Made by a program: the position numbers and the translations under genes
The notes under the pieces: model-generated
Told to the model about the DNA's origin: nothing
Seen by the model: only the letters and a program-made list of their open reading frames with translations
The model's database searches: none
Part shown: in pieces, positions 17,995 through 25,470 of the stretch
How the letters are laid out: each line of letters opens with the position of its first letter
Position numbering within the stretch: position 1 is the first letter of the stretch
DNA from: Streptomyces parvus
GTDB taxonomy: Bacteria > Actinomycetota > Actinomycetes > Streptomycetales > Streptomycetaceae
NCBI RefSeq assembly: GCF_014648875.1
Contig: NZ_BMRY01000011.1
Coordinates: forward strand, 124,001 to 188,000
DNA: 64,000 bases
Direction: 5' to 3'

Positions 17995-19218
17995 TCAGCA
18001 GGACACATCAGACTGTGCTGCGGGGGCGCGGTGCAGCGCCAGCGCGGCGACGTCGTCGCGCCGGATGCCGCCGGAGAACTCCTCCAGGTCGACATGGAGC
18101 GCGTCGAGCAGCTCGCGCGGACCGTGCCCGGCCCAGGCCGCGACGCGCTCGTCCAGCGGATAGAAGGCCCCCGTGGCGTCACGGGCCTCGGTCACCCCGT
18201 CGGTGACGGCGAGGAGCGTCGCGTCCGGCGGGAAGTCGAAGGACTCGGTCGTACGCGCCTCCGGACTGAGTCCGGCGAGGCCGAGCGGGACGGAGGTCCG
18301 GTGGAGGGTGACGGCCGAGGCCCGGCCGTCGTGCAGCAGGCGGGGCGGGAGGTGGCCGCAGTTCACGGCCTCCACCCGGCCGCTCTCGTCGAACCCGAGC
18401 ACGAGCGCGGTCACGAAGCGTTCGGCCTCGCCTGTCTGGGCGGAGAACTCGTTGTGCCGGACGACCGCGTCCTCCAGCGCCTGGACCACTCCGGTGAGCG
18501 TGGGTTCACGGATGGCCGCCTCGCGGAACGCGGCGATGGCCGCGAATCCGGCGCCGATGGCCGCGAGCCCCTTGCCCTGGACGTCCCCGATGATCACCCG
18601 GGTCCCGTAGGGCGACTCGACGACCTCGTAGATGTCGCCGCCGACGAAACGATCCTCCTCGATCGGCTCGTAGAGCCCGTACGCGAAGACGTGGTCGGTC
18701 ACGACGGGCAGCGGCCGCAGGATCTGGCGCTGGAGGGTGACGGCGGCGGACCGCAGCCGCGCCATCTCGGTGGCGTGCCGGATACGCGCCGCGCAGGCGG
18801 CGACGCCGAGGGCGCAGGCGAGTACGGCGAAGCCGATGCCGAAGACGAAGTCCCAGAAGGTGCCGTCCGCGCCGGCCCGGAAGCCGACGACGACCGTGGT
18901 GATCCACACCGCGACCCAGATGGTCTGGCGGAGGCTGCAGTAGACGGAGGCCAGTGCCGGGACGACCACGAGCAGGGGCACGACCCGCAGGTCGTTGCCC
19001 GTGCTGGCGTCGAGGAAGACGACCAGCAGGGTCAGCAGGGTCAGCCCGCCGAGCAGCGCCCAGTTGCCGATGCGGCCCCGGGACACCGCCGTGATGCTCG
19101 CGTCCGGGCTCTGTACGGCACCGCCCCGGTGCCGTACACCGCTCTGCTTCTCACGTACACCGCTCTGCTTCTTCGGCGTCTGTGGCTTCGGTGCCATGTC
19201 CAGCAACCTCATGGGCAC
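17995..19218 (-). CDS. Membrane-bound SpoIIE-type (PP2C) serine phosphatase
   Basis: 407 aa. About 50 basic N-terminal residues are followed by three or four membrane segments (about 50-68, 78-93, 100-115 and 120-140). The SpoIIE phosphatase domain covers about 175-400, with GGDIYEVVES, GDVQGKGLAAI, NCGHLPP, LLAVTDGVTEAR and RDDVAALAL supplying the metal-binding Asp and Gly residues. Such proteins dephosphorylate anti-anti-sigma factors; a SigB/F/G-type sigma gene lies 1.5 kb away, a possible target. The N-terminus contains a duplicated KQSGVR unit from a DNA repeat near 19133-19174. The exact start is uncertain. Confidence 0.88.
   Translation of the reverse strand: MPMRLLDMAPKPQTPKKQSGVREKQSGVRHRGGAVQSPDASITAVSRGRIGNWALLGGLTLLTLLVVFLDASTGNDLRVVPLLVVVPALASVYCSLRQTIWVAVWITTVVVGFRAGADGTFWDFVFGIGFAVLACALGVAACAARIRHATEMARLRSAAVTLQRQILRPLPVVTDHVFAYGLYEPIEEDRFVGGDIYEVVESPYGTRVIIGDVQGKGLAAIGAGFAAIAAFREAAIREPTLTGVVQALEDAVVRHNEFSAQTGEAERFVTALVLGFDESGRVEAVNCGHLPPRLLHDGRASAVTLHRTSVPLGLAGLSPEARTTESFDFPPDATLLAVTDGVTEARDATGAFYPLDERVAAWAGHGPRELLDALHVDLEEFSGGIRRDDVAALALHRAPAAQSDVSC
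19133..19174. repeat. Tandem repeat encoding duplicated KQSGVR in the phosphatase
   Basis: CGTACACCGCTCTGCTTCT occurs twice in direct orientation within about 42 bp at the 5' end of the phosphatase gene. It yields KKQSGVREKQSGVRH on the protein. This is a recent in-frame duplication in a disordered basic region before the membrane segments; copy number could vary between strains. Confidence 0.7.
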
Positions 19219-19385
19219 GGCCTGTCCTCCCGGTGGTGCCTCGGTGCCGCCCGCAGTTTCGGCCGGTCCCTTCCAGTTGACCGGGAGGCGGGGCTCCGCA
19301 CAGGAGCCTTAGGGCCCCGAGGGGGTGCCGAAGGTCCCCTTCGGGACTTCCGGCCCGGGGCTTCGACCCCGGGCCGGGGGGTGCC

Positions 19386-20129
19386 TCAGGTCCCGTGGGC
19401 CGAGGGGAACACGGCGGGGACGAGGGCGGAGATGAACTCCGTACGCCGGCGAAGCCGGAAGCCGAGGGACTCGTAGAGCCGGATGGCTCCCGTGTTGGAG
19501 GCGGACGCATGCAGGAACGGCGTCTCGCCGCGCTCTCGGATCCCGTGCGCGACCGCCAGGACCAGCCGGCTCGCCAGTCCCTGGCCCCGTACGGACTCGT
19601 CCGTGCAGACGCCGCTGATCTCGGTCCAGCCGGGCGGGTGCAGCCGCTCCCCCGCCATCGCCACCAGGGCTCCGCCCCGCCGGATGCCCAGATACGTGCC
19701 CAGTTCGACCGTGCGCGGCAGGAAAGGGCCGGGGCGGGTGCGCGCCACCAGGTCCAGCATGTCCGGCACGTCCTGCGGGCCGAGCAGGACCGCCTCCGGG
19801 TCGGGCGCGGCGTCCACCGACGCGTCGACCAGCTGGACGCCGCCGCCCCGGAAGACGATCTCCCAGTCGCGCGGCGGCGGCGCCTGGAACGCGGCCAGGG
19901 CGACGGAGCCGCCCGGCCCCGCGAGCGCCGCGAGATCGGCCCAGTCCTGGGCCTCCGGGGTATCGGGGAGGGCGATCCAGGGGGTGACGTCGACGGGATA
20001 GCGCAGAACCCGGCCACGGCTCTCGGCGAAGTGGGCGTGCGGACCGGTGAGCGAGGACCGGGCGGGGTTGTCCAGCGGGTGGAGCCGGGAGAGCATATCG
20101 GTCCGGGGCCGGATGTCGTTCTGGGTCAT
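19386..20129 (-). CDS. GNAT family N-acetyltransferase
   Basis: 247 aa. The GNAT domain occupies the C-terminal half: LGIRRGGALVAMAGERL, then the acetyl-CoA loop VCTDESVRGQGLASRLV (the Q/RxxGxG/A motif as RGQGLA), and SNTGAIRLYESLGFRLR. The N-terminal half (about 1-120) looks like a second, degenerate GNAT-type fold. ATG 20129 has GAGGAG 4 nt upstream. Substrate unknown. Monocistronic. Confidence 0.87.
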   Translation of the reverse strand: MTQNDIRPRTDMLSRLHPLDNPARSSLTGPHAHFAESRGRVLRYPVDVTPWIALPDTPEAQDWADLAALAGPGGSVALAAFQAPPPRDWEIVFRGGGVQLVDASVDAAPDPEAVLLGPQDVPDMLDLVARTRPGPFLPRTVELGTYLGIRRGGALVAMAGERLHPPGWTEISGVCTDESVRGQGLASRLVLAVAHGIRERGETPFLHASASNTGAIRLYESLGFRLRRRTEFISALVPAVFPSAHGT

Positions 20130-20700
20130 GGTCTCCTCGGTCTCGTTCCGTCCGACGTGCGGTTCCTGGGCCGCGGGTGCCCGGCGTCCGGAACAGGGCA
20201 TCCGTCGGAGCGGAAAGGCCAGTGGGTACTGCATGTATTCCGCGAGGCGAATCTGTTCATGACACCGCAACCATCGGCCGTCATCGACAACCGTCGGGGG
20301 TCGCCGGGGACCGGCGGGAGCCGTCGCGGCGTGTGCCCGCCCGCGGACGAGCGACGAAATCGACTCATCCGTAGGCCAATACGTGCCGGTGCGGTCCCAA
20401 CGGCCGCCCGCCTGTGGCACTCTGGTGGCGACCGCCCCACCGGGCTCCCCCGTACCGGTGGGGCGGTTCTTCGTGCCTCCACGGCTCACGCTCCTCACGC
20501 GCCCTCCGCGACGCGCCCGTCACTCACGCCTCTCGGACAGCCGTACGTGACGGTTCCTCAGGACCGAACCAGGCTTGTTTCCGGCCAACTCGATCCGTTT
20601 GGCCAGATCAACTCCCTTCGTCACGCATGAGAGCCGTGCCTCCGGGAAGGCGAACAGGCCTCAGGGCCTAAGAACCAGGAACCAGGGAGCGTGAAGCGAC
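20130..20700. other. Long intergenic region between GNAT and sigma factor genes
   Basis: 571 bp with no convincing gene on either strand; the short ORFs here lack typical codon bias. It should hold the divergent promoters of the GNAT and sigma genes. No sigma-B-type promoter (GTTT, about 15 bp, GGGTAT) was found. The only strong structure is a 12-bp-stem hairpin at 20432-20466. Confidence 0.6.
20432..20466 (+). terminator. Strong hairpin followed by TTCTTC upstream of the sigma gene
   Basis: CCGCCCCACCGG (20432-20443) and CCGGTGGGGCGG (20455-20466) are perfect 12-bp arms around an 11-nt loop; TTCTTC follows on the plus strand. It lies 235 bp before the sigma factor start with no gene between. 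It could end a small RNA, act as an attenuator, or be a remnant terminator. Confidence 0.5.
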
Positions 20701-21582
20701 ATGACCGTGCAGACCGCGCAGACCGCGCAGACCGCCGGTAGGGAGCGGACGGGCACCAGCGAAGAGCTTCCGTGGATCGAGGACGCCGGGAAGATCGCCC
20801 CGCTGGACGCGCGCCGCCTCTCACGCCTCTTCTTCGACCGTCTCCAGGTCCTGGAGGAGGGCACGCACGAGTACCAGTACGCGCGCAACACCCTCATCGA
20901 GATGAACCTGTCCCTCGTGCGCTTCGCCGCCAACCGCTTCCGTAACCGGGGCAGCGGCGACATGGAGGACATCGTCCAGGTCGGCACCATCGGACTGATC
21001 AAGGCGATCGACCGCTTCGACCTCTCCCGGGAGGTCGAGTTCACCTCGTTCGCGGTGCCGTACATCGTCGGGGAGATCAAGCGGTTCTTCCGCGACACGA
21101 GCTGGGCCGTGCACGTGCCGCGACGCCTCCAGGAGCTGCGGGTCGATCTCGCCAAGGCGAAGGAGTCCCTGGCCGGCGAACTCGACCGGGACCCCACGGC
21201 GAAGGAGCTGGCGGAGTACCTGGGGATCGAGGAGTCCGAGGTCACGGAGGGGATCGTCGCTTCCAACGGCTATACGGCGGGCTCCCTGGACATGCCGACC
21301 GACACGGCGGAGGCCGGCCCCGGCCAGACCGCCGGACGGACCTTCGCCGATGTGCTGGGCGATCCGGATCCCGCCATGGAGACCGTGGAGAATCTCCACG
21401 CCCTCGCGCCCCTGCTGGACGAACTGGACGAGCGGGAGCGCCGGATCATCGACATGCGCTTCGGCCAGGAGATGACCCAGGCGCAGATCGGCGCGGAGCT
21501 CGGGATATCGCAGATGCACGTGTCGCGGCTGCTGAGCCGGATGCTGGGCAAGCTGCGGAACGGGATGCTCGTCCAGGAGTGA
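20701..21582 (+). CDS. RNA polymerase sigma factor, SigB/SigF/SigG family
   Basis: 293 aa with sigma-70 regions 2, 3 and 4 and no region 1.1. Region 2: NLSLVRFAANRFRNRGSGDMEDIVQVGTIGLIKAIDRFDLSREVEFTSFAVPYIVGEIKRFFRD. Region 3: AKAKESLAGELDRDPTAKELAEYLGI. Region 4: ERRIIDMRFGQEMTQAQIGAELGISQMHVSRLLSRML. This is the stress/development group paralogous to S. coelicolor SigB, F, H and others, normally held by an anti-sigma factor; none is adjacent. The N-terminus has an (AQT)-type repeat from a GCAGACCGC tandem. A SpoIIE phosphatase 1.5 kb away could act in its partner-switching pathway. Confidence 0.95.
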   Translation: MTVQTAQTAQTAGRERTGTSEELPWIEDAGKIAPLDARRLSRLFFDRLQVLEEGTHEYQYARNTLIEMNLSLVRFAANRFRNRGSGDMEDIVQVGTIGLIKAIDRFDLSREVEFTSFAVPYIVGEIKRFFRDTSWAVHVPRRLQELRVDLAKAKESLAGELDRDPTAKELAEYLGIEESEVTEGIVASNGYTAGSLDMPTDTAEAGPGQTAGRTFADVLGDPDPAMETVENLHALAPLLDELDERERRIIDMRFGQEMTQAQIGAELGISQMHVSRLLSRMLGKLRNGMLVQE

Positions 21583-21605
21583 CCACCGCCGGGGCGAGGA
21601 GCACG

Positions 21606-21663
21606 GAGGAGGGGTGTTGCGGTTCTGACTGATTCATCAGTCAGAACCGCAACACCCCTCCTC
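21606..21663. promoter_or_regulatory. 58-bp near-perfect palindrome (28-bp arms, 2-bp centre)
   Basis: Left arm 21606-21633 and right arm 21636-21663 are exact inverted copies, separated by TC. The core CTGACTGAT-TC-ATCAGTCAG looks like a TetR-type operator; the outer arms extend it into a very stable hairpin. It lies 24 bp after the sigma factor stop and 62 bp before the XRE-TetR start. Likely roles: sigma gene terminator, operator, or both. Confidence 0.75.
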
Positions 21664-21684
21664 TGCCGCATGCCGCACCCGCTC

Positions 21685-21716
21685 GTGTTGAGGTTTTCTC
21701 AACACGTCGTTACGGT
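21685..21716 (+). promoter_or_regulatory. Promoter with 21-bp palindrome for the XRE-TetR gene
   Basis: GTGTTGAG (21685-21692) and CTCAACAC (21698-21705) are perfect arms around GTTTT. The left arm overlaps a -35 TTGAGG (21688-21693); TACGGT (21711-21716) follows with a 17-bp spacer and the ATG comes 8 nt later. This fits a leaderless promoter with an autoregulatory operator over its -35 region. Confidence 0.65.
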
Positions 21717-21724
21717 GTCTGACC

Positions 21725-22612
21725 ATGCAGCAGCAGGACGAGGTGGCCGCACGGGTCCGGCAGGTGATCGACGCGGCAGGTGTGAGCGCGCGCGAGTTCG
21801 CGCGGCGGATCGTCATCGATCCGTCGAAGCTGTCCCGGTCCCTGAACGGCACCCGCCGTTTCACCGCCGCCGAACTGGCCCGGATCGCGGACATCGGCGC
21901 CGTCGACATCGGCTGGCTGCTCGGCTCGGCGGCCGGTGCGGATGTGACGGCGTCGCCCGTACGTTCTGCGTCGGCCCCTCGCCCGCCGGTGCCCTCGCCG
22001 GAGGGCGGCAGGCCTCTGCAGATCGTGCGCGAAACCGTCCGGCTCATCGCCGAGCGCGGATTCCATGCCGTCCGGGTCGCGGACATCGCCGCGGCCTGCC
22101 ACACCAGCACGGCGGCGATCCACTACCACTTCCCCGGCCGTGACGAACTGCTCGAGGCCGCGGTCCGCTGGTGCATGGACGAGGACACCCGTCGCCGCGC
22201 CGACGCCACGGCCGGTACGCGGCACGCCGGGGACGAACTGCGTCTGCTGATCGAACTCCAGACGCCCCGTACCGCGCAGCAACGGCGGCAGTGGTGCGTC
22301 TGGCTCGATCTGTGGGCCGAGGCCGCCCGGTCCACCACGGTCGGGCGGCTCCATGTGGAGTACTACCGCCAGTGGCGGGGAACGGTTGCCGACGTGATCC
22401 GGCGCGGTGTCGAGCAGGGCGTGTTCCGCCCGGTCGACGCGGACGGCGCGGCCCTCGCCCTCACCGCGCTGATCGACGGCCTGGCCTCCCAGGTCCTGGC
22501 CACCGAACCGGACGGCCGGGACGACGGAGTCCCCGGCACCGGTGTGCAGGCCATGCACGACGCGCTGATCGCCCATGTGGACGCCTGCCTGACAGCTCCC
22601 ACGGCCGACTGA
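21725..22612 (+). CDS. XRE-TetR fusion regulator, probable controller of carnitine operon
   Basis: 295 aa with two DNA-binding domains. Residues 5-62 form a lambda-Cro/XRE HTH (VSAREFARRIVIDPSKLSRSLNG). Residues about 97-145 form a TetR HTH (IVRETVRLIAERGFHAVRVADIAAACHTSTAAIHYHFPGRDELL), joined by a Pro/Ser/Ala linker (70-95). The C-terminus (150-290) resembles BetI-type ligand domains. BetI regulates choline/betaine genes, which suits the downstream carnitine-type operon 54 bp away on the same strand. Two perfect palindromes upstream are candidate targets, one for each domain. Ligand and mode of action are inferred. Confidence 0.85.
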   Translation: MQQQDEVAARVRQVIDAAGVSAREFARRIVIDPSKLSRSLNGTRRFTAAELARIADIGAVDIGWLLGSAAGADVTASPVRSASAPRPPVPSPEGGRPLQIVRETVRLIAERGFHAVRVADIAAACHTSTAAIHYHFPGRDELLEAAVRWCMDEDTRRRADATAGTRHAGDELRLLIELQTPRTAQQRRQWCVWLDLWAEAARSTTVGRLHVEYYRQWRGTVADVIRRGVEQGVFRPVDADGAALALTALIDGLASQVLATEPDGRDDGVPGTGVQAMHDALIAHVDACLTAPTAD

Positions 22613-22666
22613 GCCCCACAACGACGAGAAAGTCCCCCCACAACTCCCCGGAGGAGATGTTTCCGC

Positions 22667-23560
22667 ATGCCCGTGAACCAAGACGTCATCATCACCTGTG
22701 CCCTGACCGGAGCCGGCGACACGGTCGGCCGCAGCCCTCATGTCCCGGTGACGCCCGAGCAGATCGCCGCCTCCGCCGTCGAGGCCGCCGGGGCAGGCGC
22801 GGCCGTGGTCCACATCCACGTCCGCGAGCCGGAGACCGGCGCGCCCTCCCGCGACCCCCGCCTCTACCGGGAGGTCGTAGAGCGGATCCGGGAGACCGGC
22901 ACCGATGTCGTCATCAATCTGACCGCGGGCATGGGCGGGGACCTGGTCATCGATCCGGAGGCCCCGCTCCGTCAGCTCCCGGGCACCGACCTGGTCAGCG
23001 GGCTCGACCGGCTGCCGCACGTGGAGGAGCTGCTGCCGGACATCTGCACCCTCGACTGCGGTTCGCTCAACTTCGGCGACGGCAGCAACCTCTACGTCTC
23101 CACCCCCGACATGCTGCGCACCGGTGCGAAGCGCATCCAGGAACTCGGCGTCAGGCCCGAGCTGGAGATCTTCGACACCGGGCAGCTGTGGTTCGCCAAG
23201 CAGCTCCTCGCCGAGGGGCTGCTCGACGATCCCACGGTCTTCCAGCTCTGCATGGGCATCCCGTGGGGCGCGCCCGCCGACCCGGGGGTCCTCCAGTCGA
23301 TGGTCAACATGCTTCCGCGGAACGCCCAGTGGGCGAGCTTCGCGCTCGGCCGGATGCAGATGCCGTGGGTCGCCCAGTCGATCCTGCTCGGCGGACACGT
23401 GCGGGTCGGCCTGGAGGACAACCTCTATCTGGGCAAGGGCGTCAAGGCGACCAACGGCCAGCTGGTGGAACGCGCCGTGCGTATCACCGAGTCCCTGGGC
23501 TCCCGTGTCGCCACGCCCGACGAGGCCCGCGAGAAGCTCGGCCTGCGCCCGCGCACCTGA
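22667..23560 (+). CDS. Beta-keto acid cleavage enzyme, probable 3-dehydrocarnitine cleavage
   Basis: 297 aa BKACE (DUF849) family. Zinc-site motif VVHIHVREPETG near residue 46 (both His as ligands), then INLTAGMGG, LDCGSLNFGDG, and GGHVRVGLEDNLYLGKG with the family Glu ligand. These enzymes transfer the beta-keto acid part to acetyl-CoA. Its neighbours (L-carnitine-dehydrogenase-like and thioesterase) point to 3-dehydrocarnitine as substrate, giving betainyl-CoA and acetoacetate, as in Pseudomonas. GGAGGAG lies 9 nt before the ATG. First gene of the three-gene catabolic operon. Confidence 0.85.
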   Translation: MPVNQDVIITCALTGAGDTVGRSPHVPVTPEQIAASAVEAAGAGAAVVHIHVREPETGAPSRDPRLYREVVERIRETGTDVVINLTAGMGGDLVIDPEAPLRQLPGTDLVSGLDRLPHVEELLPDICTLDCGSLNFGDGSNLYVSTPDMLRTGAKRIQELGVRPELEIFDTGQLWFAKQLLAEGLLDDPTVFQLCMGIPWGAPADPGVLQSMVNMLPRNAQWASFALGRMQMPWVAQSILLGGHVRVGLEDNLYLGKGVKATNGQLVERAVRITESLGSRVATPDEAREKLGLRPRT

Positions 23561-23643
23561 TTCCCGCGTCCGATCCCCCTCCCCGGACTCCCCCGGACCA
23601 CCTCGACTCCTCTTCCCCTCACCGTCTTTCCGGAGTGTCACCC

Positions 23644-24654
23644 GTGACCGTCATCCCCTCCCCCACACCGCCGCCCCCCGGCTCCTTCTCCCCGTGTGCC
23701 CCCGAAGACGTACGCCGTGTGGCGTGCGTCGGGGCCGGGGTGATCGGCGGTGGCTGGGCCGCCCACTTCCTCGCCCGCGGTTACGACGTCACCGCCTGGG
23801 ACCCGGCCCCCGACGCGGCCGTCCGGCTGCGCCGGCTCATCGCCGCGGCCTGGCCCGCGCTGGAACAGCTCGGCCTGGCCGACGGGGCCTCGCAGGACCG
23901 GCTGACCGTGACCGCGACCCTCGAAGAGGCCGTGGCCGACGCCCAGTTCGTCCAGGAGAGCGCCCCCGAGAAGCTCGGCCTCAAGCGCGATCTGCTGGCC
24001 CGGCTGGAGGCCGCCGCCCCCGCCGGTACGGTGATCGCCTCGTCGACCTCCGGCTATCCGATGACGGACATGCAGACCGAGGCCGCCGACCCCGGGCGGC
24101 TCGTCGTCGGGCACCCCTTCAACCCGCCCTACCTCATCCCCCTGGTCGAGGTCGTCGGCGGTGAACGGACCGACCCCGCCGCGGTGGAGTGGGCCTCACG
24201 CTTCTACGAGGTCGCGGGCAAGTCCGTGATCACCATGGACCGCGAGGTGCCCGGCTTCATAGCCAACCGGCTCCAGGAGGCCCTGTGGCGCGAGGCGCTG
24301 CACATGGTCGCCAACGGTGAGGCGACGGTGGCGGAGATCGACGCGTCGATCACCGAGGGGCCGGGGCTCCGCTGGGCCGTGATGGGGCCGATGCTCACGT
24401 TCGCGCTCGCGGGCGGCGAGGGCGGGATGGCCCATATGCTCGACCATTTCGGCCCGTCGCTGAAGTCGCCCTGGACCCGGCTCGAAGCACCCGAGCTGGA
24501 CCGGGCCCTGTACGACGCGGTGGTGGCCGGCTGCGAAGAGGCCGCGGACGGCAGGAGCATCGCCGACCTGGTCGCGACACGCGACCGGGGCGTCATCGAC
24601 GTCCTGCGGGCGACCGGCCGCCTGCCCCGTACCGCCGAGGAGGCGACCCGATGA
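23644..24654 (+). CDS. Probable L-carnitine dehydrogenase (3-hydroxyacyl-CoA DH-like)
   Basis: 336 aa. The NAD site VACVGAGVIGGGWAAHF is near residue 25, WDPAPDA follows beta-2, and the family motif GHPFNPPYLIPLVEVVGG and VPGFIANRLQEALWREALHMV belong to the 3-hydroxyacyl-CoA dehydrogenase fold. Carnitine dehydrogenases share this architecture and are linked to BKACE and thioesterase genes, sometimes as a fusion with the latter. GTG 23644 has GGAG 8 nt upstream. Its stop overlaps the thioesterase start by 4 bp (ATGA). Acting on another 3-hydroxy acid is possible. Confidence 0.85.
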   Translation: MTVIPSPTPPPPGSFSPCAPEDVRRVACVGAGVIGGGWAAHFLARGYDVTAWDPAPDAAVRLRRLIAAAWPALEQLGLADGASQDRLTVTATLEEAVADAQFVQESAPEKLGLKRDLLARLEAAAPAGTVIASSTSGYPMTDMQTEAADPGRLVVGHPFNPPYLIPLVEVVGGERTDPAAVEWASRFYEVAGKSVITMDREVPGFIANRLQEALWREALHMVANGEATVAEIDASITEGPGLRWAVMGPMLTFALAGGEGGMAHMLDHFGPSLKSPWTRLEAPELDRALYDAVVAGCEEAADGRSIADLVATRDRGVIDVLRATGRLPRTAEEATR

Positions 24655-25241
24655 GCGAGCAGCACACGCACGAGCGGACGGCCGCGACCGAACAGCCGGC
24701 CGTGACCGAGCAGACCCCCGTGGCCGCCGTGGCCGCCGTGGCCGCCGACGACGACACCTCGCTCCCGCTCTTCCACCGGACCGTACGGCCTGAGTGGATC
24801 GACTACAACGGCCATATGAGCGAGGCGTTCTACGTCCTGGTCTTCGGATACGCGACCGACGCGATGATGATCGAGACCGGTCTGCACGCCGGATACCGGG
24901 AGAGCACCGGCTGCTCGCTCTACACCGCCGAGGCGCATGTGCGCTATCTCCGCGAGGTGGCCGCGGGATCCCATCTCGCCGTCCGTACCCGGCTGTTGGG
25001 CGTGGACGCGAAGAAGGCGCGCTTCTGCCACGAGCTGTACGTGGTCGACGCCCCCGACGACGTACCGGAGCCGGCGGCCGCACCGGTGGCGACGACCGAA
25101 CTGCTGGCGCTCCATGTGGACCAACGGGCGGGCCGCACCGCCCCGTTCCCGGACTCCGTACGGGAGCGGCTGGCCTCGCTCGTCGAGCCCGCGCCCACGT
25201 GGGCGGGTCGTTCGATCGCCGAGGTTCCGGCGGTCCGCTGA
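24651..25241 (+). CDS. Hotdog-fold thioesterase, probable betainyl-CoA hydrolase
   Basis: 196 aa. Residues 1-40 are a disordered, Ala/Thr/Glu-rich tail. The hotdog domain begins at FHRTVRPEWIDYNGHMSEAFYVLVF (the 4-hydroxybenzoyl-CoA-thioesterase-like D-YNGHM motif), with TAEAHVRYLREVAAG and FCHELYVVD. It overlaps the dehydrogenase gene by 4 bp, so it belongs to the same pathway. With the BKACE it would release glycine betaine from betainyl-CoA. A hairpin 18 bp past the stop ends the operon. Confidence 0.82.
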   Translation: MSEQHTHERTAATEQPAVTEQTPVAAVAAVAADDDTSLPLFHRTVRPEWIDYNGHMSEAFYVLVFGYATDAMMIETGLHAGYRESTGCSLYTAEAHVRYLREVAAGSHLAVRTRLLGVDAKKARFCHELYVVDAPDDVPEPAAAPVATTELLALHVDQRAGRTAPFPDSVRERLASLVEPAPTWAGRSIAEVPAVR

Positions 25242-25258
25242 AAGGCGTCCCGGCCGCA

Positions 25259-25288
25259 TGCCATGCCCGCCGCCCGGTGGGCATGGCA
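25259..25288 (+). terminator. Hairpin terminator of the carnitine-type operon
   Basis: TGCCATGCCC (25259-25268) and GGGCATGGCA (25279-25288) are perfect 10-bp arms around a 10-nt loop, starting 18 bp after the thioesterase stop. There is no T-run, the usual case in Streptomyces. Confidence 0.6.
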
Positions 25289-25470
25289 CGCTCGTTGCCG
25301 CCGCATTGCGGGCCATGAAGCGCCCTTGCGGACCGTTCGGGACGCAGGCAGCCCGTGGCCACCGCGCACAACACCCAGGGCCAACTGTCCGACGCGGTGC
25401 TGCGGCAACCGGTGACGGCGGCCCGAACCCCGCCGGGGTCCGGCACCCCGTCGGGGTGGGCCGGGCCCTC

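Noticed and set aside
20130..20700. Short open frames in the gap before the sigma gene
   Set aside because: No codon bias, ribosome-binding site or recognisable protein.
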